Shown in pieces: positions 50,753-58,832 of a DNA stretch of 64,000 nt. The notes beneath the pieces were generated by a model. The model worked only from the letters and a program-made list of their open reading frames with translations. It did no database searches and had not been told where the DNA came from. The translations under genes were made by a program, and so were the position numbers. Every line of letters starts with the position of its first letter. Position 1 is the first letter of the stretch. Source of the DNA: Actinacidiphila sp965342175 (GTDB taxonomy: Bacteria; Actinomycetota; Actinomycetes; Streptomycetales; Streptomycetaceae). The stretch covers positions 68,121-132,120 of the forward strand of contig NZ_CBDRBL010000008.1 of assembly GCF_965342175.1 (NCBI RefSeq), given 5' to 3'.

Positions 50753-52120
50753 ATGTCCCTCAGCGCTGCCCTGCCCTCGTCCGTCCACGCCCCGCTGCCC
50801 GTCCTGGGGCGCGAGGTCCTCGTGCCGCTCGTGACCGGGGGTGAAGTGCCCTACGCCGCCCTCGACTACGCGGCGAGCGCCCCCGCGCTGCAGCGGGTCT
50901 GGGACGACGTGGCGGCCTACGCGCCCTACTACGGCAGCGTGCACCGCGGGGCCGGGCACCTCTCGCAGCTGTCGACGGACCTGTTCGAGCAGAGCCGGGC
51001 GACGGTCGCGGAGTTCCTCGGCTGCCGTCCCGGCGACCAGGTGGTCTTCACCCGTTCGACCACCGACTCACTGAATCTGCTGGCCGCCGCCGTGCCGGCG
51101 GGCACGAACGTCTTCGTCTTCGAGACCGAGCACCACGCGTCCCTGCTGCCGTGGCGGAACGCCGAGGTCACCTACCTGGGCGCTCCCCGTACCCCCGGGG
51201 AGGCCGTGGCGACGCTGCGGCGGGCCCTGGCCGCCGGGGTGGCGGACGGGCCCGCCCTGGTGTGTGTGACCGGGGCGTCCAACGTGACCGGCGAGATTTG
51301 GCCGGTCCGGGAACTGGCGGCGGCGGCCCACGCCCATGGCGCCCGCATCGTGCTGGACGCGGCGCAACTCGCCCCGCACCACCCGGTGGACATCGCCGAC
51401 CTCGACGTGGACTGGGTGGCGTTCTCCGGGCACAAGCTCTACGCGCCGTTCGGCTCCGGAGTGCTCGCCGGCCGCGCCGACTGGCTGACCGAGGCCGAGC
51501 CCTACCTGGCCGGCGGCGGCGCCTCGCGCCGGGTGGCCCGGCGCACGGACGGCGGGGTGGACGTCGACTGGCACACCACCGTGGCCCGGCACGAGGCCGG
51601 CTCGCCCAACGTGATCGGCGCCTACGCGATCGCCTCGGCGTGCCGGGCCCTGACGGAGGCCGGCTTCGACCGGCTGGTCGAGCGGGAGCAGGCCCTGCTC
51701 GCCCGGGTGCGCGCCGGACTGGCCCAGGTGCCCGAGGTGAAGGTGCTCTCGCTCTTCGGCGACGACGCCCCGCGGGTCGGCGTCGTCTCCTTCGTCGTCG
51801 AGGGCTGGAACAGCTCCAACTTCGCGGCGGCGCTCTCCGCGGAGTACGGGATCGGCGTCCGCGACGGCCTCTTCTGCGCGCATCCCCTGGTGCGCACGCT
51901 GCTCGGAGCGGGCGGCGGCGAGCCGGGCGAGTGCGGGGCACCCGAGGCCGCTCCCGGCGACCCCGCGCTCAACGCCATCCGCGTCTCCTTCGGCGTGGGC
52001 ACCCCCGACGAGCATGTGGAACGCTTCGTCGACGCGGTGCGGGAGCTCGTGGCGGAGGGCGCCAAGTGGCGTTACCGCACCGAGGGCGGCCGCTGCGTGC
52101 CCGAACGGGACCGGGGCTGA
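50753..52120 (+). CDS. Class V aminotransferase-fold PLP enzyme (cysteine desulfurase-like), SAM-IV controlled
   Basis: 455 aa from ATG 50753 with AGGAG upstream. Class V features: LDYAASAPALQRVWDDV at the front, RSTTDSLNLLAAA, ETEHHASLLPWR, VLDAAQLAPHHPVDI (PLP aspartate) and the Schiff-base lysine in FSGHKLYAPFGSGV (Lys227). No SSGSAC-type cysteine loop of true desulfurases is evident; YGIGVRDGLFCAHPLV is the nearest. Regulation by SAM places it in sulfur or methionine metabolism (inference). Confidence 0.9.
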   Translation: MSLSAALPSSVHAPLPVLGREVLVPLVTGGEVPYAALDYAASAPALQRVWDDVAAYAPYYGSVHRGAGHLSQLSTDLFEQSRATVAEFLGCRPGDQVVFTRSTTDSLNLLAAAVPAGTNVFVFETEHHASLLPWRNAEVTYLGAPRTPGEAVATLRRALAAGVADGPALVCVTGASNVTGEIWPVRELAAAAHAHGARIVLDAAQLAPHHPVDIADLDVDWVAFSGHKLYAPFGSGVLAGRADWLTEAEPYLAGGGASRRVARRTDGGVDVDWHTTVARHEAGSPNVIGAYAIASACRALTEAGFDRLVEREQALLARVRAGLAQVPEVKVLSLFGDDAPRVGVVSFVVEGWNSSNFAAALSAEYGIGVRDGLFCAHPLVRTLLGAGGGEPGECGAPEAAPGDPALNAIRVSFGVGTPDEHVERFVDAVRELVAEGAKWRYRTEGGRCVPERDRG

Positions 52121-52157
52121 GCCGCCCGGCCGGGCTCCGCCTGCGGCGCCGCGCCGG

Positions 52158-52439
52158 CTACGCGTCCAGGCCGATGGCGAAGGCGGTCTCGAGGTCGTGC
52201 TGGGAGTAGGTGCGGAAGGCCACGTGCGTGTCCGTGGCCTCGACGCCGGGGATCTTGCTGATCCGGCCCGGGATGACGTCCGCGAGTTCGTCGTGCCGGG
52301 CCACCCGCACCATGGCGACCAGGTCGTACGTCCCGGTGACGGAGTAGACCTCGCTGACGCTGTCGAGCGCGGCGATGGACTCCGCGATCTCGGGGATACG
52401 GTCGACGCTGGTCTTGATGAGCACGATCGCGGTGATCAC
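52158..52439 (-). CDS. Stand-alone Lrp/AsnC ligand-binding (RAM) domain protein
   Basis: 93 aa, GTG start. The whole protein is one RAM domain: VLIKTSVDRIPEIAESIAAL, VSEVYSVTGTYDLVAMVRVARHDELADVI and ISKIPGVEATDTHVAFRTY. There is no DNA-binding domain. Such proteins form oligomers that bind amino acids and may partner full-length Lrp proteins. The start overlaps the stop of the rhomboid gene (GTGA), so the two are translated together. Convergent with the aminotransferase gene. Confidence 0.9.
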   Translation of the reverse strand: MITAIVLIKTSVDRIPEIAESIAALDSVSEVYSVTGTYDLVAMVRVARHDELADVIPGRISKIPGVEATDTHVAFRTYSQHDLETAFAIGLDA

Positions 52440-53215
52440 GGCTGGAGGTCTCCTCGGGTCGCCCTGGCTGCGGGCTCAAGCTTAGGCGTTGCGCGGTAGC
52501 AGACCCACGCGCACAGGAAGCCGAAGACGAAGCCGGTGATGTGGGCGAGGTAGGCCACCCCAGGACCCGTCTGCTGGATCGCGCCGGCGAGCCACTGCAG
52601 GACGAACCAGAAGATCAGCACCATCCAGGCGGGGAAGCGCAGCGGCAGGAAGAAGAGGAAGGGGAAGACGCTGGTCACCCGGGCCTTGGGGTAGAGGCAG
52701 AGGTAGGCGCCGAGCACCCCGGAGATCGCCCCGGACGCGCCGACCAGGGTCTGGGTGGAGGAGGCGTGCCCGAGCGCGTAGCCGTACGTCGCCAGGTAGC
52801 CGGCGGCGAGGTAGAAGAGCAGGAAGCGGACGCGGCCCATGCGGTTCTCGACGTTGTCGCCGAAGACCCAGAGGAAGAGCATGTTGCCGAGCAGGTGGAC
52901 CCAACCGCCGTGCACGAACAGCGCGGTGAGCACCGACCCGAACGGCGGGGCGGCGAAGGACCGCAGCGAAGGGCAGCCGGTCGGCATCGGCACCTCGGCC
53001 AGGGGGATCCGGCCGTGCCAGAGCTCGGTGGGGATGACTCCCCAGCGGGCGAGGTACTCGGCCTGGGCGCACAGGAGGTCGTGGCCCGTGCCGTACACGA
53101 GGTTGAGTCCGGAGAACGGGCTGATGAGGAAGACCACCCCGCACAGCGCCATCAGTGCGTACGTCACCACGGGTGTGCGAGGGCCTGGGTTCTTGTCGTA
53201 CACCGGGATGAGCAT
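52436..53215 (-). CDS. Rhomboid-family intramembrane serine protease
   Basis: 259 aa from ATG 53215 (MLIPVYDKNPGPRTP). Six or seven helices. Active-site serine in VGASGAISGVLGAYL (about Ser161) and the partner histidine in AHITGFVFG (about His223); LFVHGGWVHLLGNMLFLWVFGDNVE is the family L1/helix-2 signature. Cleaves membrane-spanning segments; substrate unknown. The pairing with the RAM-domain protein by overlapping codons looks conserved in this genus. Confidence 0.94.
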   Translation of the reverse strand: MLIPVYDKNPGPRTPVVTYALMALCGVVFLISPFSGLNLVYGTGHDLLCAQAEYLARWGVIPTELWHGRIPLAEVPMPTGCPSLRSFAAPPFGSVLTALFVHGGWVHLLGNMLFLWVFGDNVENRMGRVRFLLFYLAAGYLATYGYALGHASSTQTLVGASGAISGVLGAYLCLYPKARVTSVFPFLFFLPLRFPAWMVLIFWFVLQWLAGAIQQTGPGVAYLAHITGFVFGFLCAWVCYRATPKLEPAARATRGDLQP

Positions 53216-53330
53216 GGACCGATCATGACGGAACGGGTGTAACGGTCGCGGGGAGCCTCGCCGCAGCGCGCGGGACCACCTAGGCCGTAGGGTGACCGGA
53301 ACGCATCTGCGCGACCCGAGGAGACGACCG

Positions 53331-53582
53331 ATGCCGGTGCCCCTGCCGACCGCCACGACCCGCTGGCGTTGCACCCTGTGCGGCAACCTGACCCGGTTCG
53401 ACGTCACCCGTTCCAGCAAGGTCGTCGAGTACATCCACCTGGACCTGGCGGGCGAGCCCACGGTCGAGGAGCGCGAGGTGGTCAGCGAGACCGTGGAATC
53501 GGTGCGCTGCCGCTGGTGCAACGCCGTGGACCAGGTCGAGCTGGTCGACCGCCCCGACGCGGCGGCGGCGACGCAGGCCTGA
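53331..53582 (+). CDS. Small zinc-ribbon protein
   Basis: 83 aa from ATG 53331 behind GAGGAG. Two CxxC knuckles (CTLC, Cys14/17, and CRWC, Cys60/63) separated by about 42 residues make a zinc ribbon, with RFDVTRSSKVVEYIHLDLAGEP between them. Conserved in Actinobacteria as a hypothetical. The next gene (NYN-domain protein) starts 89 bases later on the same strand; both may be co-transcribed, which would hint at an RNA-linked task, but this is speculative. Confidence 0.85.
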   Translation: MPVPLPTATTRWRCTLCGNLTRFDVTRSSKVVEYIHLDLAGEPTVEEREVVSETVESVRCRWCNAVDQVELVDRPDAAAATQA

Positions 53583-53671
53583 GCGCCGCCGGGGACAATG
53601 GAGGAAGGCGGCGCGGCCGGAGAGGTTGAAGGAGGCCGGGGAGGCGCCCACGGACTGGACGGGAGTGACGG

Positions 53672-55075
53672 GTGGACGGGACCGGCGGTAGCCCGGGCCG
53701 CGGCGACGAAAGTGCCGTGCCCGAGTCCTTGGCTGCGCCGGAGGCGTCCGCCCACGGCGAGTCGCTGGACCGTCCGCTGCCCGAGGGCGTACGGCACCGC
53801 GTGGTCGCCCTCGCGGCGGAGGCGTTCGGCGGGCTGACCCCGGCCGAGCTGCCCGCGGTGCTGCGCCCGTACGCCCGGTTCACGCCGAGCCGCCGCGCCA
53901 AGTTCGCCGCGACCGCGCTGGCCACGGCGCTGGAGGGCGATCCGGCCTTCCGGCAGCGGGTGGGCGCCCGGCTGCGCGAGTCCGAGCCGCAGCTGTGCGA
54001 GGTGCTGGACGCCGGCGCCCCGCCCCCGGCGGTCGACCCGCTGGACGTGGCGGCCGCCGCGTACCTGCTGCGTCCCGCGGGCTGGGCCAAGCTGGTGGCC
54101 GCGGCGGGCGAGGAGGCCCAGCGGGTCAGCGCCGAACGGGCGGGCGAGGAGGCGCAGCGCGAGCTGCGCCAACTGAAGGCGGAGCTGGACGAGGCCAGGG
54201 CCCAGGGCCGTACCGAGGCGCTGCGGCTGCGTACCGAGCTGGAGGCGGCCCGCAAGGAGGCCGAGTCGCTGCAGCGCAAGCTGCGCAGCGCGGCGAGCGA
54301 CGTCAAGCGGGCCGAGGCCGCGCTGCGCAAAGTCGAGGCCGAACTGGACGAGACGCGCGCGGCCGCTGCCGCGGAGAAGGCGACGGCGGACGGCGAGGCG
54401 CGCCGGCTGAGGGCCCGGCTGGCCGAGGCCGAGCAGGCCGTGGAGTCCTCCCGGCGGGCGGCGCGGGAGGGCCGCAGCGCGGAGGAGATGCGTTTGCGGC
54501 TGCTGCTGGACACCGTGCTCGACGCCGCCTCAGGGCTGCGCCGGGAACTGGCGCTGCCGCCGCGCGACACCCTGGGCGCCCGCCCCGCGGACAGCGTGGA
54601 CGCGGTGAAGCCGGGGGCGATCAGTCCGAAGGACATCGCGCGGCGCGCCCTGTCCGAGGACGACCCGGCGCTGCTGGACCAGTTGCTCGCGTTGCCCCAG
54701 TCCCATCTGGTGGTCGACGGCTACAACGTGACCAAGACGGGTTATCCGGCGCTGCCGTTGGAGAAGCAGCGGCTGCGGCTGCTGGGCGGCCTGGCGGTGC
54801 TGGCGGCGCAGAGCGGCTCCGAGGTCACCTGCGTCTTCGACGGGGCGGATCTGGACGCCCCGGTGCTGCTGGCGCCGCCGCGCGGGGTGCGGGTGCTGTT
54901 CAGCAAGTCCGGTGAGACGGCGGACGAGTTGATCCGCCGTCTGGTTCGGGCGGAACCTCCCGGTCGTCCGATTGTGGTGGTTTCCTCCGATCGCGAAGTT
55001 GCTGATGGTGTGGCCCGGGCCGGCGCCCGCCCGGTCGCGTCCAGGCTGCTGCTGAAGCGACTTGCCCGGGTGTGA
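53672..55075 (+). CDS. NYN-domain (YacP-like) putative RNase with coiled coil
   Basis: 467 aa, GTG start. Residues 35-120 are a helical domain, 145-290 a long charged coiled coil (ELRQLKAELDEARAQGRTEAL; EAARKEAESLQRKLRSAASDVKRAEAALRKV), and 345-467 a NYN/PIN-like nuclease domain. The nuclease acidic residues are in HLVVDGYNVTKTGYPAL, VTCVFDGADLD and IVVVSSDREVADG. YacP relatives bind ribosomes or RNA. The coiled coil suggests oligomers or tethering. No close partner gene other than the zinc-ribbon protein. Confidence 0.88.
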   Translation: MDGTGGSPGRGDESAVPESLAAPEASAHGESLDRPLPEGVRHRVVALAAEAFGGLTPAELPAVLRPYARFTPSRRAKFAATALATALEGDPAFRQRVGARLRESEPQLCEVLDAGAPPPAVDPLDVAAAAYLLRPAGWAKLVAAAGEEAQRVSAERAGEEAQRELRQLKAELDEARAQGRTEALRLRTELEAARKEAESLQRKLRSAASDVKRAEAALRKVEAELDETRAAAAAEKATADGEARRLRARLAEAEQAVESSRRAAREGRSAEEMRLRLLLDTVLDAASGLRRELALPPRDTLGARPADSVDAVKPGAISPKDIARRALSEDDPALLDQLLALPQSHLVVDGYNVTKTGYPALPLEKQRLRLLGGLAVLAAQSGSEVTCVFDGADLDAPVLLAPPRGVRVLFSKSGETADELIRRLVRAEPPGRPIVVVSSDREVADGVARAGARPVASRLLLKRLARV

Positions 55076-55390
55076 CCTGGAGCACATCCGTGGAGTGTGT
55101 GGGGCGCCGCCCGTGGACTCAGCGTCAACTTCTCATCACTGCATGTGCGATGTGCGTAAAGAAAACGCAGCCGAGCGACTTTTTTCCTTCAGGGATTTGA
55201 TCCGATCACAAGATGGTCACTAGGGTCATGGCTCGAACCTCTGCCCAGTCGGTCATCCATCCCGGATGGCGGCGGAGGTCCCGCCGATCTGATGTGCCGC
55301 GCGTAGACGGGGGTCGCCGGCGCTCGGAGCCGGGGAACTCTGTTCCCGATGCAAGCGGCAGGCGGCTGGAGGAAGAAGGAGCTCGCCCGA
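55076..55390. other. Upstream region of first NlpC/P60 gene
   Basis: 315 bases without a gene. AT-richer at 55130-55230. Contains the promoter listed at 55197-55226 and small hairpins (CCATCC-CG-GGATGG near 55256) in a leader of about 160 bases. I looked for the c-di-AMP (ydaO) riboswitch often found before such genes and did not see its conserved blocks. Confidence 0.55.
55197..55226 (+). promoter_or_regulatory. Promoter of first NlpC/P60 gene
   Basis: TTGATC (55197-55202), 18 bases, TAGGGT (55221-55226). Confidence 0.45.
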
Positions 55391-56416
55391 GTGGCGTCCC
55401 ACCGTCGTTCCAAGCAGGCCAGTCGCACACGTGTCACCGTGCTCACCGCGACCGCCGCAGCAGCCGTCGCCCTGTCCTCGCAGGCCGCCCAGGCCGCTCC
55501 CGCCAAGCCGTCCGTGAAGAGCGTCAAGGCCCAGGTCGACGCCCTCTACGAGCAGGCCGAGCAGGCGACCGAGAAGTTCAACGGCGCCAAGGAGAAGCAG
55601 GAGAAGCTCCAGAAGCAGGTCGAGAACCTGCAGGACGAGGTGGCCCGCGAGCAGTCCGAGCTCAACGACCTCCAGGACGACCTCGGCACCCTGGCCAGCG
55701 CCCAGTACCGCAGCGGCGGCATCGACCCGTCGCTGCAGCTCTTCCTCTCCTCCGACCCGGAGAGCTTCCTCGAGCAGGCGTCCGCTCTCGACCAGCTGAG
55801 CACCAAGCAGACCGAGGCGCTCAAGCAGATCGCGGAGAAGAAGCGCACCCTCAACCAGCAGAAGGCGGAGGCGGCGGGCAAGCTCGCCGAGCTCGACGAG
55901 ACCCGCGCCGAACTGGGCAAGAAGAAGAAGGAAGTCCAGGCGAAGCTCGCCAAGGCGCGGCAGCTGCTCAACACGCTGACCGCAGCCCAGCGCGCGGCCC
56001 TGGCCGCAGCTGAGAACCGCGCCAACCGCGCCAGCCAGCGGGTGGACCTGGGCAACGACGCGCCGGCCTCGGGGCTGGCCGCCGCGGCTCTCGCCGCCGC
56101 CAGGACCAAGCTGGGCGCGCCCTACGTCTACGGCGCCACCGGCCCGAGCTCCTACGACTGCTCCGGCCTCACCTCCTGGGCCTACGCGCAGGCGGGAGCG
56201 TCCATACCGCGCACCTCCCAGTCCCAGGCCTACGCCGGCACGCGCCTGTCGATGAGCCAGCTCAAGCCGGGCGACCTCGTCATCTTCTACGGCGACCTGC
56301 ACCACGTGGGCCTCTACGCGGGCAACGGCCAGGTGCTGCACGCGCCGCGCACCGGCACGGTCGTGCGTTTCGAGTCCATCAACAACATGCCGTTCCAGTT
56401 CGGCGTCCGCATCTGA
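55391..56416 (+). CDS. Secreted NlpC/P60 peptidoglycan hydrolase (coiled-coil type), copy 1
   Basis: 341 aa from GTG 55391 (VASHRRSKQASRTRVTVL), AAGGAG upstream. Signal peptide to about residue 37 (AVALSSQAAQA). A long coiled-coil stretch (about 45-200; YEQAEQATEKFNGAKEKQEKL, RSGGIDPSLQLFLSSDPESFL) is followed by a C-terminal NlpC/P60 domain. The triad is Cys256 (SYDCSGLTSW), His304 (LHHVGLY) and His316 (HAPRTG). Cuts stem peptides, as RipA does, for growth or division. The layout matches the neighbour at 56570, from which it probably duplicated. Confidence 0.94.
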   Translation: MASHRRSKQASRTRVTVLTATAAAAVALSSQAAQAAPAKPSVKSVKAQVDALYEQAEQATEKFNGAKEKQEKLQKQVENLQDEVAREQSELNDLQDDLGTLASAQYRSGGIDPSLQLFLSSDPESFLEQASALDQLSTKQTEALKQIAEKKRTLNQQKAEAAGKLAELDETRAELGKKKKEVQAKLAKARQLLNTLTAAQRAALAAAENRANRASQRVDLGNDAPASGLAAAALAAARTKLGAPYVYGATGPSSYDCSGLTSWAYAQAGASIPRTSQSQAYAGTRLSMSQLKPGDLVIFYGDLHHVGLYAGNGQVLHAPRTGTVVRFESINNMPFQFGVRI

Positions 56417-56531
56417 GAACCGGCGGGGGCGGCGGCGCCCGTTGAACCTATCGGGTGATCGCGTACGGTGACGGTCCGGCGATGACCTGCGCAAGCGGGG
56501 CGCCGTCCGACCGCACGGAGGCACCAGGTCT

Positions 56532-56561
56532 TTGAACTGTCCGCGTCCGGCTGACTACTGT
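56532..56561 (+). promoter_or_regulatory. Promoter of second NlpC/P60 gene, leaderless
   Basis: TTGAAC (56532-56537), 18 bases, TACTGT (56556-56561). RNA would begin around 56568, at or beside GTG 56570, which also lacks a ribosome site. Confidence 0.5.
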
Positions 56562-56569
56562 CAGCCGAC

Positions 56570-57625
56570 GTGCCATCCCATCGACGCATCCCGCAGCCCG
56601 GCAGGGCCCCGCGCACCTCAAGGGCCACAGCCCTGACGGCGGCGGCCACCGCCGCCGCCGCGATGGCGGGCGCGGCCACCACCGCGCAGACGGCCGCCGC
56701 CGACCCGGCGGACCCCTCCGTCGACGTCGCGGCCCGCATCGACCACCTCTACACCCAGGCCGAGCGGGCCACCGAGCAGTTCAACGCCGCCCGCGAGAAC
56801 ACCCTGCGGCTGCGGCGCGAGGTCGAGGCGCTCCAGGACCGGGCCGCGCGCGGGCAGGAGCGGGTCAACCGGATCCGCGACGACCTCGGCACGCTGGCGG
56901 GGGCCCAGTACCGCGGCGGGGGAGTCGACCCCACCCTCGCCCTGCTGCTCTCGCCCGATCCCGCGAGCTATCTCGACCGGGCCGCCACCCTCGACCGGAT
57001 CAGCAGCCGCGGCAACGCGCGCCTCGGCGAACTCCGCACCGCCCAGCGCTTCCTGGACCAGGAACGCTCCCGGGCCGCCGATCGCCTCGGCGAGCTCGAG
57101 CGAGCCCGCGCCGGCCTCACCGCCCGCAAGAAGGCCGTGCAACGCAAGCTGATGGCGGCCGCGCGCCTGGTCAACTCGCTGCCCCCCGAGGAACGGGCCC
57201 GGCTCGCGAGCCGCCTGCAGGACCGCGCCTCCCGCTCCGGTCGCACCATCGACATCCCCGACCTCGGTCCGCTGTCCGTACGCGCCGCGACGGCCGTCGC
57301 CGCCGCGCGCTCCGCCGTCGGCGCCCCCTACGTGTGGGGTGCCACCGGTCCCGGCTCCTTCGACTGCTCCGGGCTGATGGTCTGGGCGTACCGCCAGGCC
57401 GGTGTGGGCCTGCCCCGCACCTCCCAGGCCCAGCTGAACGCCGGACGGCACGTGCCGCTCAGCCAGGCCCGCCCCGGTGACCTCGTCCTCTACCGCGGCG
57501 ACGCCAGCCACGTCGCCATGTACGTCGGCGGCGGCCGGGTCATCCACGCCCCCTACCCCGGTGCCCGGGTGCGCTACGACCCCGTGGCCATGCTTCCGAT
57601 CTCGGCGGTGACCCGGCCCACATGA
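56570..57625 (+). CDS. Secreted NlpC/P60 peptidoglycan hydrolase, copy 2
   Basis: 351 aa, GTG start with no ribosome site, probably leaderless. Signal peptide ends near residue 44 (AGAATTAQTAAA). Coiled coil (IDHLYTQAERATEQFNAAREN, YRGGGVDPTLALLLSPDPASYL) mirrors copy 1, and the NlpC/P60 triad is Cys265 (SFDCSGLMVW), His314 (SHVAMY) and His326 (HAPYPG). Differences lie in the coiled coil, richer in Arg here and in Lys in copy 1, which may change partners or surface charge. Same strand as copy 1, 150 bases later. Confidence 0.93.
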   Translation: MPSHRRIPQPGRAPRTSRATALTAAATAAAAMAGAATTAQTAAADPADPSVDVAARIDHLYTQAERATEQFNAARENTLRLRREVEALQDRAARGQERVNRIRDDLGTLAGAQYRGGGVDPTLALLLSPDPASYLDRAATLDRISSRGNARLGELRTAQRFLDQERSRAADRLGELERARAGLTARKKAVQRKLMAAARLVNSLPPEERARLASRLQDRASRSGRTIDIPDLGPLSVRAATAVAAARSAVGAPYVWGATGPGSFDCSGLMVWAYRQAGVGLPRTSQAQLNAGRHVPLSQARPGDLVLYRGDASHVAMYVGGGRVIHAPYPGARVRYDPVAMLPISAVTRPT

Positions 57626-57656
57626 CCGCCGCGGCCGGCCCCGTACGATCGGCGGC

Positions 57657-58832
57657 GTGGCCCCTTTCCGCTCGACGACCCGCGCCGTGGCCGCCGCGCT
57701 GTGCGGCGCGGCGGTGCTTCTCGCGGGCTGCGGGCCCGCGGGCGGAGGAGCGGCGGAGCACGAGCCCCCTGGTGACCGGGTCGTCCGGGGCCTGCTGGAG
57801 CGGCGGGCCGACGCGGTTCTGCGCCATGACGAGAAGGCGTACCTGGCCGATGTGACGCCGGCCCGGCGGGCCGCCGAGCGCCAGGTCTTCCGCAACCTGG
57901 GCGAGCTCCCGCTGGCCTCCTTCTCGTACCGGCTGCTCTCCACGCGGGGCGCCGACCCGGTGACCGCCCACGTTCGCTTGCGGTACCGCCTGGGGGGCTA
58001 CGACAGCGCCCCGGCCACCGCCGACGAGTCCCTGCTGCTGCGCCCCGACGGCGGCGGCCACTGGCGCGTGGCCGGCGACGGCGACCCGGGCGGCCAGCTG
58101 TGGGAGCAGGGCGCCCTGAACGTCGTCCGCGGCAGCCGCAGCATCGTCCTCGGCACCGGCGACCGCGCGGAACTGGCCGGGTACGCCACCGACGCGGACC
58201 GGGCCGTCCCGCAGGTGCGGCGGGCCTGGGGCGAGAAGGGCTGGACCGGGCGGGTGGTGCTCGAAGTCCCCTCCTCCCTGCGGCAGATGGGGCAGCTGCT
58301 CAAAGTGCCCGCGCGGACCTACGCGGACGTCGCGGCCGTCACCACCGGAGAGGCGGGCGGCAACGGCACCGCGCCCGCCGGGCGCGTCATCGTCAACCCC
58401 GAGGCCTTCGCCGGGCTGTCGCCCTTCGGCCGGCAGGTCGTGCTCACCCACGAGACCACCCACGTCGCCACGCGTGCCGCGACGACCTCCCGCACCCCGA
58501 TGTGGCTCTCCGAGGGCTTCGCCGACTGGGTCGCGTACCGGGACTCCGGCCGGCCGGCCACGGCCCTGGCGCCCGAGTTGCGCCGTGACGTCACGGCCGC
58601 GGGCCCGCCCCGGCGCCTTCCCGCCGACGCCGACTTCGCACCCGGCGCGCCCGCGCAGGCCCAGGCATACGAGGGCGCCTGGCTGGCCTGCCGGTTCATC
58701 GCCGACACATGGGGCGCCGACCGGCTGGTCGAGCTGTACCGTTCCGGTGCGGATCCGCGGCGCACGCTCGGTATCGGCGAGGACGCCCTCACCGCACGCT
58801 GGCGGGCCTGCGTCCAGGAGGAGTTGGGATGA
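57657..58832 (+). CDS. Lipoprotein with gluzincin-type metallopeptidase site
   Basis: 391 aa, GTG start. Lipoprotein signal ALCGAAVLLAGC (Cys25). A beta-rich N-terminal domain (to about 190) is followed by a peptidase region with HETTHVAT (His265, Glu266, His269) and, 17 residues later, WLSEGFADWVAY whose glutamate (about 286) is the third zinc ligand. This is the pattern of M1/M61-like families. Likely an extracytoplasmic metal protease; substrate unknown. Overlaps the next gene (ATGA), so they are co-translated. Confidence 0.86.
   Translation: MAPFRSTTRAVAAALCGAAVLLAGCGPAGGGAAEHEPPGDRVVRGLLERRADAVLRHDEKAYLADVTPARRAAERQVFRNLGELPLASFSYRLLSTRGADPVTAHVRLRYRLGGYDSAPATADESLLLRPDGGGHWRVAGDGDPGGQLWEQGALNVVRGSRSIVLGTGDRAELAGYATDADRAVPQVRRAWGEKGWTGRVVLEVPSSLRQMGQLLKVPARTYADVAAVTTGEAGGNGTAPAGRVIVNPEAFAGLSPFGRQVVLTHETTHVATRAATTSRTPMWLSEGFADWVAYRDSGRPATALAPELRRDVTAAGPPRRLPADADFAPGAPAQAQAYEGAWLACRFIADTWGADRLVELYRSGADPRRTLGIGEDALTARWRACVQEELG

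Noticed and set aside
55076..55390. c-di-AMP (ydaO) riboswitch before the NlpC/P60 gene.
   Set aside because: Such switches are common before Streptomyces cell-wall hydrolases, but the conserved GACAGCTAACC-type and GGGGTGAATC-type blocks are not present.
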